From Phaeodactylum tricornutum CCAP 1055/1 (Eukaryota; Bacillariophyta; Bacillariophyceae; Surirellales; Neidiaceae): DNA of 64,000 nucleotides. This document shows positions 20,990 through 31,550 of this stretch, one piece after another. Every line of letters starts with the position of its first letter. Within the stretch, counting starts at the first letter, position 1. The stretch spans positions 372,001 through 436,000 of the forward strand of contig NC_011686.1 of the NCBI RefSeq assembly GCF_000150955.2, written 5' to 3'. The position numbers and the translations under genes were made by a program. The notes under the pieces were generated by a model. That model was given only the letters and a program-made list of their open reading frames with translations. It ran no database searches and was not told the DNA's origin.

Positions 20990-22574
20990 AAATAACCAAT
21001 CAATATAAATGTTGCATAGTATAGTTTCAATCTAAGCAACGTGTTCTCATTTCATATGCAAACAAAAACTTGCATTTATTTTGAGAAATTCTTTATGCTG
21101 CATACAGGCTGCCTTTGCTATATTTGCGACACAGAGAGACATATCTTTGAATATTCTATGCCAATAAGTACATCCTATCGTCAGGTATTGTGATTTACAT
21201 AAATGATACCACATTAAGTAAGTATACCTGTCTAATCATATAGCCACAAGTAGCTTAGATTGACATCAAGTGGTTGCAATGTGTAGAATCAATACTTCCA
21301 ATCTATTTTGACCCTTTTCAATAAGAGAAATGGAATTTGGCCCTACGGCACAAGTATTTCACAGTGAACAAATCCAGTGGTAGCGAATGTGGTGATGTGA
21401 CATAGGTAGTATGTTGCAGCACCTAAAATTAAATCTTGTTTTGTATCATCACATCCTGTATGGAATGTATGGTAAATATGGACCTACATTTCCACTACCG
21501 TGGAATTAACACAGTTTATCAGACCCATTGCATGCACAGATGTGTAGCTTATGTTTATTGCTTTTGTGGAGAGAAATGGGCGAGAAAGCGGTTCATTTGA
21601 CACAGCTTTCATGGGGTTTCCCCATGGTTGCAGTTTCGTTGCGGATTGAAACGATCCCACGGGAGTTGAGCTGCTGTGGGGCCGGAATGGTCGGAAATAG
21701 CCGGAAACGGTGAGAACTTGCTATTGAGAATGGTGTGAAAGCAGACTGTTGTTTAAATTGTATGCACACCCAACTGAGTTTGCCTTATAACAGATAGCCA
21801 TTATAAATGGTTAGGTCCTTGGATATGGCTGGTAAATTTTGATATTGTCATTGGGTATGAGACCAAATTACTAACCAATTTATTGGTGAGATACGCTGGA
21901 TAGTGTTTAATACTAAGACCACTGGACATAGGCGTTTTAGAGAAGTTATGTCATTTTGTATGACTTCTTTCAATTTAGCTGGATTACCGGTGAACTAAAT
22001 TGGACAATGTACAAATGATAAACTATAGCCATTCAATGCTACAATTTGATACTACTTTGTTGACAAAATTGTATAATTCATCACAGAAACTAGCCACTTA
22101 TACTGGTCAGGAGCACTGGAAATTGCGTAGCACTTAGGACAGCAGTCAGCTGAGCCTGAATTTTTGTGCTGGCTCCTGTGGTCCGCAAGGCATTGCAATT
22201 GTGTTTTGTGTTGACTTGAGTTGCGTTACGTGGTTTCATTGTTTGTTGTTGAATTGTTCATCTTGTTATTTACGGCTGCTGACGGTGCTAATGCATTTTG
22301 TGGTGCGCTTGGGTGGATTGGATGGTCTGTTCTGGCGGCAAACGCATTTAATTTGATGCAATGGACTCCCTTGGATTGGTCACCTGTGACCATCTCAAGG
22401 ATATCCGCAGTGCCAGCTGCCGGTGGAAATGCTGCGGTGGCGACGGCGCCTGGCATCCCTGGAATAGCAATCCCCATGATGTGGGAGTACAAGTTTAGCG
22501 AAATGCATCTCTTGGCGTCTGAGCGTCTCTGTTACGTAGTACAACCAATGTACGTACGTAGGACAGGAATAACG
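20990..22574. other. AT-rich intergenic DNA, 1.6 kb
   Basis: It lies downstream of the multicopper oxidase. Short ORFs on both strands (for example 21528-21713 and 22221-22718) have no recognised family. The 3' end of the 22221 ORF runs into the inverted R repeat, so it is unlikely to be a gene. The region looks like decayed accessory DNA. Confidence 0.4.
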
Positions 22575-22790
22575 CGGTGTCGACAATACCTGGTAAACGC
22601 AAGTGGGCTTTATTTCGAACGACCTGCAATACACCTAAGCGGACTTTGGGACTGTAAAACTCAGCTTGCTGACAACGCTCCCCATGGATTAGACAGCGGA
22701 TACAAGGACCTATGCTAATGTAATATTTGGATCAATGAATTTCTAAAACAATGAGAGGAAGATTATTCTACCACTAGTCCATGAGAATTG
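22575..22790 (-). repeat. R repeat, copy 1 (reverse orientation)
   Basis: The reverse complement of this segment matches 23600-23850 and the other R copies. Shared words are CCTCTCATTGTTTTAGAAATTC, GATCCAAATATT, GCATAGGTCCTTGTATCCGC, GGGGAGCGTTGTC and TTAGGTGTATTG. With copy 2 it forms an inverted pair about 0.8 kb apart. Confidence 0.75.
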
Positions 22791-22916
22791 GCTCTTCTAT
22801 TCAGATAGAAGACCTCTTACCATGTGCCAGATAATCTTACTCCCACATAGATATATCCCTTCTAAATATAAATCCCAAATAGAATCACTCAGCAAGTATC
22901 CAAACCTGCCTGTAAC

Positions 22917-23399
22917 TTGCCTTGTAATTTGTGGGACTGTATCCTAATCCTCATTCTTGTATCCTGTTACGGTACACCACCTTGCGGCATGTACCTTGGA
23001 CAGCTTCCACTTGGTAAGGAAAGTGTAAGTGTGAGCCAATCCAATGGACGCAGCGTTTACATGTCTTGTATGGAGTTTGTGTCGGCCTTATTGCGCAAGT
23101 CTACCGTAATTGAGCTACCCTGTTGTGGTTTACCTCCTTGCGACATGTCTTGTGGAAATTATTCACTAAACACGGATGTCGCAAGTGTGAATCAAAACTA
23201 TGCACATGGAGTTAAGGAGGCATGCACAGAAGTGATACCAAAGCCTTGTTCCATGGCCACGTGGACTCACAATAATCAAAGCGTTTGTACAATTGCTATG
23301 TTTCCGGAGCCGCATGTGCTTAGTCTCAACTTGTCGGTTTACATGACCAAGATGGACTGGAATATAATTGGAACATCGAAAATACAATTGAAGCAATAA
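22917..23399 (+). CDS. Doubtful ORF with two internal Cys-containing repeats
   Basis: A 160-codon ORF lying between inverted R repeats. It contains two related segments of about 40 residues: one starting YGTPPCGMYLGQLPLGKESV, the other starting CGLPPCDMSCGNYSLNTDV. They share the pattern G-PPC-M, a V-S/N-xQxNxx core and a following Cys (MSCMEF versus EACTEV). I recognise no family. The internal repetition suggests a fragment of a real or former repetitive, secreted-type protein carried by the surrounding repeat element, but there is no promoter, intron or start evidence. It may be chance. Confidence 0.25.
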   Translation: MPCNLWDCILILILVSCYGTPPCGMYLGQLPLGKESVSVSQSNGRSVYMSCMEFVSALLRKSTVIELPCCGLPPCDMSCGNYSLNTDVASVNQNYAHGVKEACTEVIPKPCSMATWTHNNQSVCTIAMFPEPHVLSLNLSVYMTKMDWNIIGTSKIQLKQ

Positions 23400-23599
23400 A
23401 GGGTCTATCACAAGACACATGGTGGGACTGAAGAAGAACAGCTACTCACCATAGGTTTTGTGCATGGGACTCATAGTTCTGGAGGTATATATACATGTGG
23501 GAGAAAGATTGTCTATTGAGATTTTGGAAGGTGTGGAAGATCAGTGATGAGCTGGCACTTTGTGGGATTGTTTACTGGACTGAACAACAGATTGACTAG

Positions 23600-23850
23600 T
23601 TTATAGCATGTAATCTTCCACTCATTGTTTTAGAAATTCTTTGATCCAAATATTGCATTATAGCATAGGTCCTCGCATCCGCTGTCTAACCCGTGGGGAG
23701 CGTCGTCAGTGAGTGAGTTTTACAGTCCCTAAGCTTGCTTAGGTGTATTGTAGGTCGTTTGTCATAACGCCCACCTTTGTTTACCACACACTGTCATAAC
23801 AGTGATCCGTCCTTGGTTGTGCTTTGGTAGTACTCCATAACATATCCTGC
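23600..23850 (+). repeat. R repeat, copy 2 (forward), site of Copia insertion
   Basis: A diverged copy of the R family. It begins near the TAGTTTATAG / CACTCATTGTTTTAG words and runs through GCATAGGTCCT, GGGGAGCGT, CTTAGGTGTATTGTAGG and TTGTTTACC to GGTAGTACTCCATAACATAT. The Copia element starts 20 bp further on. Confidence 0.75.
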
Positions 23851-23870
23851 TCCTGTATCTTCCATTAAAG

Positions 23871-24713
23871 TGATAAAGTATAGCCACGCAATACTGCAAT
23901 TTGCCACTAAGGTGAGCAATTGTCATAGCTATTGTTGTTGGAACATTCAACTAGCATAGTGCCTAGCTCTGAATATTGGCCATGTTTGCCAGCCTTATTA
24001 CTGTCCCAGTCGTCGTCTGTACGATGCTGCGGATAGAGGCAATGTTTTTCGGGTCATTACCGAAATGTCATTTGCGAAGGCAGTGCGAAGTGACACGTGT
24101 ATGCATCTAAGGATGCAGCAGTTGTGACACGCAAGACGACATGTCTTGCCGACCAAGAAATCATCTTTACATAAGCGATTTTCTCTATTATGGTCGTCCC
24201 TTGAGAGGTAAAGAAAATACCTTCTCCACGTCTACAAACTGGGATTGAATCGAAGCAGATAAGTCTGCACACGATCAAAGGGTCTCACGTTCATCTGCAT
24301 TCATCTGCATTCATCTGCATTCATTTGCATTCATTTGCATTCATATGCATTCATTTGCATTCATTTGCAGTCATCTGGATTCTGCGGGATCAACGCATAG
24401 AAGACAGTACAGAGGCTACGGTCTCCTTGAATACGATTGACCAGAACATTACTATCCCAGTAATGTGACTATCCGTGGAGAGTAGTACGGATTCTACTGA
24501 GACTCCTAAGGGAGCTCCAAGGGATTTGTTTGCACTCGAAAAGATTACATCCATATTTGTCTCTACTCACAATTCTAAATTCAGTCGAGGTCAAACCGAT
24601 TGAGTTACCGATTAATTACAATACAATCGGGGCCTTACGAGGCTTTCCCCTTTATTCATCTTACTCTCTCATTGTATCAACAATACATTGCGTGAGTATA
24701 GAAGAATTCGTTA
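23871..24713 (+). repeat. 5' LTR of the Copia element
   Basis: 843 bp, beginning TGATAAAGTATAG and ending AGAATTCGTTA. It contains nine units of a 10-bp tandem repeat (TCATYTGCAT type) at 24291-24380, which may be part of the LTR's regulatory region. Confidence 0.93.
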
Positions 24714-24799
24714 GTTTATCAGACCCATGTTGTCATTGCTGGCGTTGCTCTCGCCAACGTTCTTCCTTTACACGATTGTCTCTCTTTTTGAACTGAGCC

Positions 24800-27700
24800 A
24801 TGGCCCGAGTTCGCAAGGCAACCGGTCCTACCCGGAAGGGAGCGACCGAAATGGTGCCGGAGGAGCGAGTGGAAGAAGAAACGCCCTTTGAGGCCGTTGA
24901 GTCGCCGTCCAAGGACAGTGACAATGAGACGCAACCATCGTCCATGGGCGATGATAATGACTCACAGTCTGAGATCGAGTCGTACAAGATTGATACCGAC
25001 ATTGATTTCAAGTACAACCCAAACTTTTTTGAGGACAAGAAAGCCCTTGAAAGTGTTCTAAGGAATACTATGGGATTTGGAGATATCCATGTGAAGTCAC
25101 TCCAAAACGAAGGTTTGAAGACCGCAAATGATTTCTTGCTTATTTCTATGAGTGACATCAATGATCTTTGCGACAAGCTTTTGTTTGCAACAGTTTACAG
25201 GGCTCGCCTACGGGCATTTGCTACATGGTTACGTAGTCAACCCGACAACATAAATATTACCCAAGAATGGACAATTCCAGTTATGCAATTGGAAATGCAG
25301 ATGAAGGCGCAAGCGTCTCCATTTGGAACCTCCGAGACCAACAAAACAGACAAGTCAGTCTCCAGTCTGGTGCCTGATCCCTTTGATGGTACACAGAAGA
25401 AGTGGCTCGCCTTTCGATACAGTTTTGAGGCATGGGCCGGAGCAAGTGGGCAATCTTTTGATGCCTGCATCTCACATGACTCGGAGCGATATTCCCGTTC
25501 AGAACCAACAGCGACCTACAATGACATCAATGACGAACCTGATTCATTTAAATATGACTGGAACGTTAAGTCAGTTCGCAATTCAAACATCTTTTTTATG
25601 CTCAAGTCGCTCACAAGCGGCGGAGATGCATGGGGCCTTATCGAACCTTACGAGGTTTCAAAAAATGGCCGTCATGCCTGGATCGCCTTGTGTGCGTTCT
25701 ATGAAGGGGCCAGTCAGGTGGGCTTAACCACAGAAGAAGCTCGCACTACAATTCTGACATCGAAGTATACCGGACAATCCCGGAACTTCACTTTTACCAA
25801 GTATGTTCAAAAGCATCTTACTGGTAACAACATATTGGCTCGCAACAAAGAGGCCTACACGGACTCACAGAAAACAAACTTTTTCCTACGGGGAATTGTT
25901 GATACTGAACTTATGGCATTCAAGGCAGCTGCTGAAGCTAACCTAAATGAATGGAAGTTCGAACGCGTTGTCACGTACATGCGTACTCAAGCCGCCAAGC
26001 TCACGAGCAAGGACGGTAAGGATTCCCGAAACATTCGTCAGGCTACGGGCTTGTCGAAAAACAGGAACAACAAAAACAACCGGCGCAAGCGCTCGGAATA
26101 CCAAAGCCAAGGCAAAGGTAATAAAGAGTCGGGCAAAGGAAACAATGCTCCTAGTACTCAACTCCGCAAGGACATCTGGGATGAATTGTCTCCCGAGATA
26201 AAGGATGCCATCAAAGCGGCAAAGCGTAGAGCGTCTACGGACCCGCGCACGGCTAAAAGAGCCAAGACTAGTAGTACGGATAACTCTAACGCAAGCGTTG
26301 AGTCCTACTCGCCTGATTTAAGGTCAATGTCTACTGAAATATTTAAAGCAGATGATGACAAGGACTTGGCTTCAGGTCAGCCTGAGGCGAAAGATACACC
26401 ACTTCATTTGGAACTTGAAGATACGCTTAAGAAACCTACATATGGAGCAGGTACCCTATTTGGGCGATCTGCTGACAGGGTCTCCTTTAATCGTATGGTA
26501 TGCAGTTCAGAAGAAAACAAAGTCACTCCTTGGCGCATGTCAGAACTACGGCTTGCGGATGCAACAATAAGACGCATTTGTAAGAATCGCACACGAAATC
26601 CTACCGGCCGTTCAACATGGGGCGAAGCTGCCATTGATACTGGTGCCGACACAATTTGCATTGGTTCAGGCTATACTGTACTTGCCCATACAGGTCGATA
26701 TGTGAGTCTGCGAGGTTTTCATGACAGTGGTGATACTCTTGATCGAATTCCAGTTGTGACGGCTGCTACAGCATATGACTACGATGACGGAACCACCGTT
26801 ATTCTGGTTTTCCATGAAGCTTTGAATCTTGGGCCTACACAGTCCACATCTCTCATCAACTTGAATCAGATTCGGCACGCCGGACATCAGACTGATGACA
26901 TTCCGAAGTTTTTATCCCAAGGGAAATCTCTTCACGGAATTGAAACAATTGATGGCGACTACATTCCTTTTGAATTGAAGGGACGCACATCATTGTTGTA
27001 CTCACGAGTACCTACTCGCCATGAGCTTGAGAACTGCCTGCACATTGATCTCACATCTGATCAACCCTGGGATCCAAACAGCAAAGACTGGGAGGATAAT
27101 GAGCAGCGCTACACGCGTCATGACCGACAACGGAATGCACGCTATACCGCAACTGATAATGCGGATGAGGAGAACTTTTACCATGGGTATTTCTCTCTCC
27201 CTGACTCTAAGGAGTTCCCGGTTCTACCGGCAAACAATAATGTTATGAACCCAAATGATGTCGTACGCGAGATCAAATATGCTACTGCACGGGTTTCAAA
27301 ATCTAGCCCACGGGATCTAGATGTCGATCGAGACAAACTTCGCCGCATCCTGGGACATGTTCCTATGGAAGTAGTTGACCGAACACTGGAAGCTACAACA
27401 CAACTTGCGGAACGCTCTGGCAAAATGCCACTGCATCGACGTTTTAAAACGAAGTTTGAACAATTGCGATACCGCCGGTTGAAGTGTACGTTATATAGCG
27501 ACACTTTCAAATCTACTGTTAAATCCTCCCGAGGACACACGCATACCCAAGGGTTTGTATGTGGTGATTCTTACTTTGTATACCACTTTCTTATGAAAGC
27601 GGAATCCGAAGCAGACCAAGGTCTTGCGTCAATTATACAAGATATAGGAATTCCGGCACAAATTCACACCGACAACGCAAAAGTGGAAACCTTAAGCAAA

Positions 27701-30616
27701 TGGAAGAAAATCACTTCCGGTCACTGGATAAAAGTCACAGTCACGGAACCATACTCACCGTGGCAAAACCGTTGCGAACACGAATTCGGTGCGGTTCGGA
27801 TCCAGACACGACTTGTTATGGAAACGACACAATGTCCAGAACAGCTTTGGGACTACGCCATTACCTACGTGGTAATTGTGCGTAATAATACCGCTCGCAA
27901 AGCCTTAAATTGGCAAACGCCATTAACGGTTATGACAGGTGACACGAGCGATATTTCAGAATTGTTGGATTTCGAGTTCTACGAACCGGTACAATATTTT
28001 GACAATCCTGAAATTAAATTTCCACAAGCTAAGACTAAAGTTGGTCGGTGGCTTGGTATTGCAACAAATGTTGGACAAGCTATGTGCTACTATGTCCTAA
28101 CAGACAAAGGAACCGTGATAGCGCGATCCACAGTCACACCACTTCACAAAGTTGATTCAACTGCTTTGCAAACCTCTCTTACAGCTTTTGATGCTATGAT
28201 AAGGGATATTTATCAGCCTACTGATTTTGCTCACAGCACTAAAAAGCAAGCAGCCTCGTTACGACGAGATGAAGCAATGAAGGTTGCCAGAAAAACTGGT
28301 GAACCTGAAGATCCAGGAGTCCGTAATAGACATGTTCTGTATGACTTAAATGAGGGAGCCGACCATGACCAAGTGGAACCAGGACTATCAGTTGATGATT
28401 ACTACGGTAACGACGACGAAAAAGAGTCTGGTTCGTCGGATCTCCTTGTCGGCAGCGAAGTACTCCTTACTAAGGGAGGTATACAACATCTAGGCAAAGT
28501 CACCAACCTTGATAAAAATGGCCAGCCCAAGGGCTCAAACGAAACAACCAATTATGTTGTTGAGTTCAATGATGGTACTGAAGAGATTCATGGATACAAT
28601 GCTCTGCTTGACGCTGTGTATAAGCAAGTCGATGATGATGGTAATGAATGGTATACTTTTGAAGATATTGTTGACCATCAAAGGCGCCCACGTGGCGGCC
28701 GAGGACGAACGAAAGGTTGGTTCCTCCGTGTTAAATGGGCCAATGGTGAATACACCTGGGAGCCTCTTACCTCTTTAAAGGAAAGCAATCCTTACCCAGT
28801 TGCAAAATATGCAGCCGACAATGAATTAATGTCGGAAAAAGCTTTCTCTTACTGGGCACCATCGGTACTGACAAAGGCTGATAGGTGGATTCGCGCTGCA
28901 CGCACGCGAAAAAAGAAGAACCGATACAAGTACGGTATAGAAGTTCCAAGGAACGTTGCCCACGCTTACGAGCTGGACAAACAGAATGGCAATCATCTCT
29001 GGGCTGAAGCCATCCAAAAGGAAATGGGCACGCTGCAGAAGATGGAGACCTTCACTATCCTCTCGAAGGGAGAAAGAGCTCCCAAGGATTATAAACGCAT
29101 CCCGATGTGGATTATTTTTGATGTCAAAATGGACTTCCGACGCAAGGCACGCCTTGTTGCTGGAGGCCATGTGACAGACCCTCCCACTGATGATACTTAT
29201 TCCAGTGTTGCGTCAAGGGAGAGTGTTCGACTAGGTTTCTTACTTGCCAGTCTGAACAATCTTGATCTCGTCTCAGTTGACATTGGTAATGCTTACGTCA
29301 ATGCCGATTGTCGTGAAAAGGTCTATGCAATTGCTGGCCCTGAGTTTGAAGAGTTCGAGGGACGGACAGTCATCATTGCTAAGGCTCTGTATGGACTAAA
29401 GTCCAGTGGCGCAGCGTGGCATTCCCACCTCGCGCAAAGTCTAAGGACTATGGGTTTTGTGTCTTCTAAGGCCGATCCAGATATGTGGTACCGAGCTGCT
29501 AAGCGCAAGGACGAAAGCGAGTACTACGAGTACATTATAAGCTACGTCGACGACCTAACGGTTGTCTCGGAAAATACCAGGGCGATTTTAGAAATGCTCA
29601 AAAACATTCCCTACACACTCAAGGGTGGTAGCGCTCCAGAAACATTTCTTGGAGCCACTATTGGAACGTACACATTCAAGGATGGTACGTCGGCGTGGTA
29701 CATGTCTGCTCAGCAGTACTTAACCAACGCGATAAAAAACATAGAGGAAACTCTTGGGCTGAAACTTTCAACAAGTAACCGAATTGTCACGCCCTTGATA
29801 CCCGGATACCATCCGGAGGTGGATACGTCCGCTTTCCTCGACGATGACCGAGCGAACTTTTATATGAGTCTTATCGGCATTCTTCTCTGGACATCTGAAC
29901 TTGGACGAATTGACATTACCCAAGAAGTGGGTCTTATGTCACGCTTCAATGCGAAACCAAGAGAAGGCCACTACAATGCGGTGCTTCGTATGTTCAGCTA
30001 CTTAAAGCGACACTTGAATTCCAAGCTTGTCTGTGACCCTAAAATGAGAGAATTTTCTCAGGTCAAGTTCTCTGATCCTATGTGGAAGGAGCAATACCCA
30101 AATGCTGTAGAGGAACTCCCTCCAGCAATGCCAAAACCTATGGGTAGGTCAGTACAAATCACGGTGTTTGTGGATGCTGCTCATGCAGATTGTCACGTCA
30201 CGCGGAGATCGACCACCGGCATACTTATTTTTATAAATGGAACACCAATACGTTGGTACTCCAAGAGACAAAACACTGTCGAAGGATCGACATATGGATC
30301 GGAGTTTGTTGCCATGCGCATAGCTTCCGAAATGATCATAGCCTTGCGGTACAACCTACGGGTATTGGGTGTTCCACTTTGTGGACCCGCAAATGTTTTC
30401 TGCGACAATATGAGTGTCGTCACAAGTTCGACGATACCTTCGTCGGTACTTAAGAAAAAGCACAATGCTATTTCATACCATAAGGTTCGCGAGTGCATTG
30501 CTAGTGGGACAATGCGTCTTGCACATGAACCAACGGGCTCCAATCTCAGTGATATGCTCACTAAGTGTCTGTCTGGCCCTCAGCACAAATTCCTCATCAG
30601 TCACATTCTGTTTTGA
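24800..30616 (+). CDS. Copia Gag-Pol polyprotein (1938 residues)
   Basis: A single frame. The N-terminal Gag region has an acidic start, helical capsid-like middle and very basic Lys/Arg/Asn-rich segment (about residues 410-450). It is followed by an aspartic protease (AIDTGADTICIG, near residue 615), a DDE integrase (HTDNAKVE, then YSPWQNRCEHEFG), a chromodomain-like module at about 1284-1344, a reverse transcriptase (around 1425-1680, with YVDDLTVV) and a Copia-type RNase H with VDAAHADCHVTRRSTTG. The integrase-before-RT order identifies Copia rather than Ty3. As in related diatom elements, Gag and Pol are one frame, so no programmed frameshift is needed. Confidence 0.93.
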   Translation: MARVRKATGPTRKGATEMVPEERVEEETPFEAVESPSKDSDNETQPSSMGDDNDSQSEIESYKIDTDIDFKYNPNFFEDKKALESVLRNTMGFGDIHVKSLQNEGLKTANDFLLISMSDINDLCDKLLFATVYRARLRAFATWLRSQPDNINITQEWTIPVMQLEMQMKAQASPFGTSETNKTDKSVSSLVPDPFDGTQKKWLAFRYSFEAWAGASGQSFDACISHDSERYSRSEPTATYNDINDEPDSFKYDWNVKSVRNSNIFFMLKSLTSGGDAWGLIEPYEVSKNGRHAWIALCAFYEGASQVGLTTEEARTTILTSKYTGQSRNFTFTKYVQKHLTGNNILARNKEAYTDSQKTNFFLRGIVDTELMAFKAAAEANLNEWKFERVVTYMRTQAAKLTSKDGKDSRNIRQATGLSKNRNNKNNRRKRSEYQSQGKGNKESGKGNNAPSTQLRKDIWDELSPEIKDAIKAAKRRASTDPRTAKRAKTSSTDNSNASVESYSPDLRSMSTEIFKADDDKDLASGQPEAKDTPLHLELEDTLKKPTYGAGTLFGRSADRVSFNRMVCSSEENKVTPWRMSELRLADATIRRICKNRTRNPTGRSTWGEAAIDTGADTICIGSGYTVLAHTGRYVSLRGFHDSGDTLDRIPVVTAATAYDYDDGTTVILVFHEALNLGPTQSTSLINLNQIRHAGHQTDDIPKFLSQGKSLHGIETIDGDYIPFELKGRTSLLYSRVPTRHELENCLHIDLTSDQPWDPNSKDWEDNEQRYTRHDRQRNARYTATDNADEENFYHGYFSLPDSKEFPVLPANNNVMNPNDVVREIKYATARVSKSSPRDLDVDRDKLRRILGHVPMEVVDRTLEATTQLAERSGKMPLHRRFKTKFEQLRYRRLKCTLYSDTFKSTVKSSRGHTHTQGFVCGDSYFVYHFLMKAESEADQGLASIIQDIGIPAQIHTDNAKVETLSKWKKITSGHWIKVTVTEPYSPWQNRCEHEFGAVRIQTRLVMETTQCPEQLWDYAITYVVIVRNNTARKALNWQTPLTVMTGDTSDISELLDFEFYEPVQYFDNPEIKFPQAKTKVGRWLGIATNVGQAMCYYVLTDKGTVIARSTVTPLHKVDSTALQTSLTAFDAMIRDIYQPTDFAHSTKKQAASLRRDEAMKVARKTGEPEDPGVRNRHVLYDLNEGADHDQVEPGLSVDDYYGNDDEKESGSSDLLVGSEVLLTKGGIQHLGKVTNLDKNGQPKGSNETTNYVVEFNDGTEEIHGYNALLDAVYKQVDDDGNEWYTFEDIVDHQRRPRGGRGRTKGWFLRVKWANGEYTWEPLTSLKESNPYPVAKYAADNELMSEKAFSYWAPSVLTKADRWIRAARTRKKKNRYKYGIEVPRNVAHAYELDKQNGNHLWAEAIQKEMGTLQKMETFTILSKGERAPKDYKRIPMWIIFDVKMDFRRKARLVAGGHVTDPPTDDTYSSVASRESVRLGFLLASLNNLDLVSVDIGNAYVNADCREKVYAIAGPEFEEFEGRTVIIAKALYGLKSSGAAWHSHLAQSLRTMGFVSSKADPDMWYRAAKRKDESEYYEYIISYVDDLTVVSENTRAILEMLKNIPYTLKGGSAPETFLGATIGTYTFKDGTSAWYMSAQQYLTNAIKNIEETLGLKLSTSNRIVTPLIPGYHPEVDTSAFLDDDRANFYMSLIGILLWTSELGRIDITQEVGLMSRFNAKPREGHYNAVLRMFSYLKRHLNSKLVCDPKMREFSQVKFSDPMWKEQYPNAVEELPPAMPKPMGRSVQITVFVDAAHADCHVTRRSTTGILIFINGTPIRWYSKRQNTVEGSTYGSEFVAMRIASEMIIALRYNLRVLGVPLCGPANVFCDNMSVVTSSTIPSSVLKKKHNAISYHKVRECIASGTMRLAHEPTGSNLSDMLTKCLSGPQHKFLISHILF

Positions 30617-30707
30617 GCCACGGCCATACAGTACCTTCTGCGCCACCATACTTTGGGGCAATCTCTAGACTGGACTTTGTACTCCCAGACTGCGAGATTG
30701 AAGGGAG

Positions 30708-31550
30708 TGATAAAGTATAGCCACGCAATACTGCAATTTGCCACTAAGGTGAGCAATTGTCATAGCTATTGTTGTTGGAACATTCAACTAGCATAGTGCC
30801 TAGCTCTGAATATTGGCCATGTTTGCCAGCCTTATTACTGTCCCAGTCGTCGTCTGTACGATGCTGCGGATAGAGGCAATGTTTTTCGGGTCATTACCGA
30901 AATGTCATTTGCGAAGGCAGTGCGAAGTGACACGTGTATGCATCTAAGGATGCAGCAGTTGTGACACGCAAGACGACATGTCTTGCCGACCAAGAAATCA
31001 TCTTTACATAAGCGATTTTCTCTATTATGGTCGTCCCTTGAGAGGTAAAGAAAATACCTTCTCCACGTCTACAAACTGGGATTGAATCGAAGCAGATAAG
31101 TCTGCACACGATCAAAGGGTCTCACGTTCATCTGCATTCATCTGCATTCATCTGCATTCATTTGCATTCATTTGCATTCATATGCATTCATTTGCATTCA
31201 TTTGCAGTCATCTGGATTCTGCGGGATCAACGCATAGAAGACAGTACAGAGGCTACGGTCTCCTTGAATACGATTGACCAGAACATTACTATCCCAGTAA
31301 TGTGACTATCCGTGGAGAGTAGTACGGATTCTACTGAGACTCCTAAGGGAGCTCCAAGGGATTTGTTTGCACTCGAAAAGATTACATCCATATTTGTCTC
31401 TACTCACAATTCTAAATTCAGTCGAGGTCAAACCGATTGAGTTACCGATTAATTACAATACAATCGGGGCCTTACGAGGCTTTCCCCTTTATTCATCTTA
31501 CTCTCTCATTGTATCAACAATACATTGCGTGAGTATAGAAGAATTCGTTA
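30708..31550 (+). repeat. 3' LTR of the Copia element
   Basis: 843 bp, apparently identical to the 5' LTR, including the nine-unit 10-bp tandem repeat at 31128-31217. The identity means the insertion is recent. Confidence 0.93.

Larger units (their letters stand above)
23871..31550 (+). mobile_element. Ty1/Copia LTR retrotransposon, CoDi-like, looks whole and very young
   Basis: A 7,680-bp element with direct LTRs at 23871-24713 and 30708-31550, both exactly 843 bp and seemingly identical when read side by side. The flanks share AAAG (23867-23870 and 31551-31554), consistent with a 4-5-bp target duplication. Just inside the 5' LTR, TTTATCAGACCC resembles the initiator-Met tRNA primer site used by many Copia elements. 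One uninterrupted Gag-Pol frame fills the interior in Copia order (protease, integrase, reverse transcriptase, RNase H). It looks whole, with no breaks seen, and was inserted recently into an older diverged repeat array. Confidence 0.93.

Noticed and set aside
22221-22718. 165-codon ORF with a signal-peptide-like start
   Set aside because: Its 3' third lies within the reverse R repeat, the sequence matches no family and the region is decayed DNA.
24291-24380. Regular 10-bp repeats as a CRISPR array
   Set aside because: Units are contiguous with no spacers, and they lie inside an LTR of a eukaryotic element.
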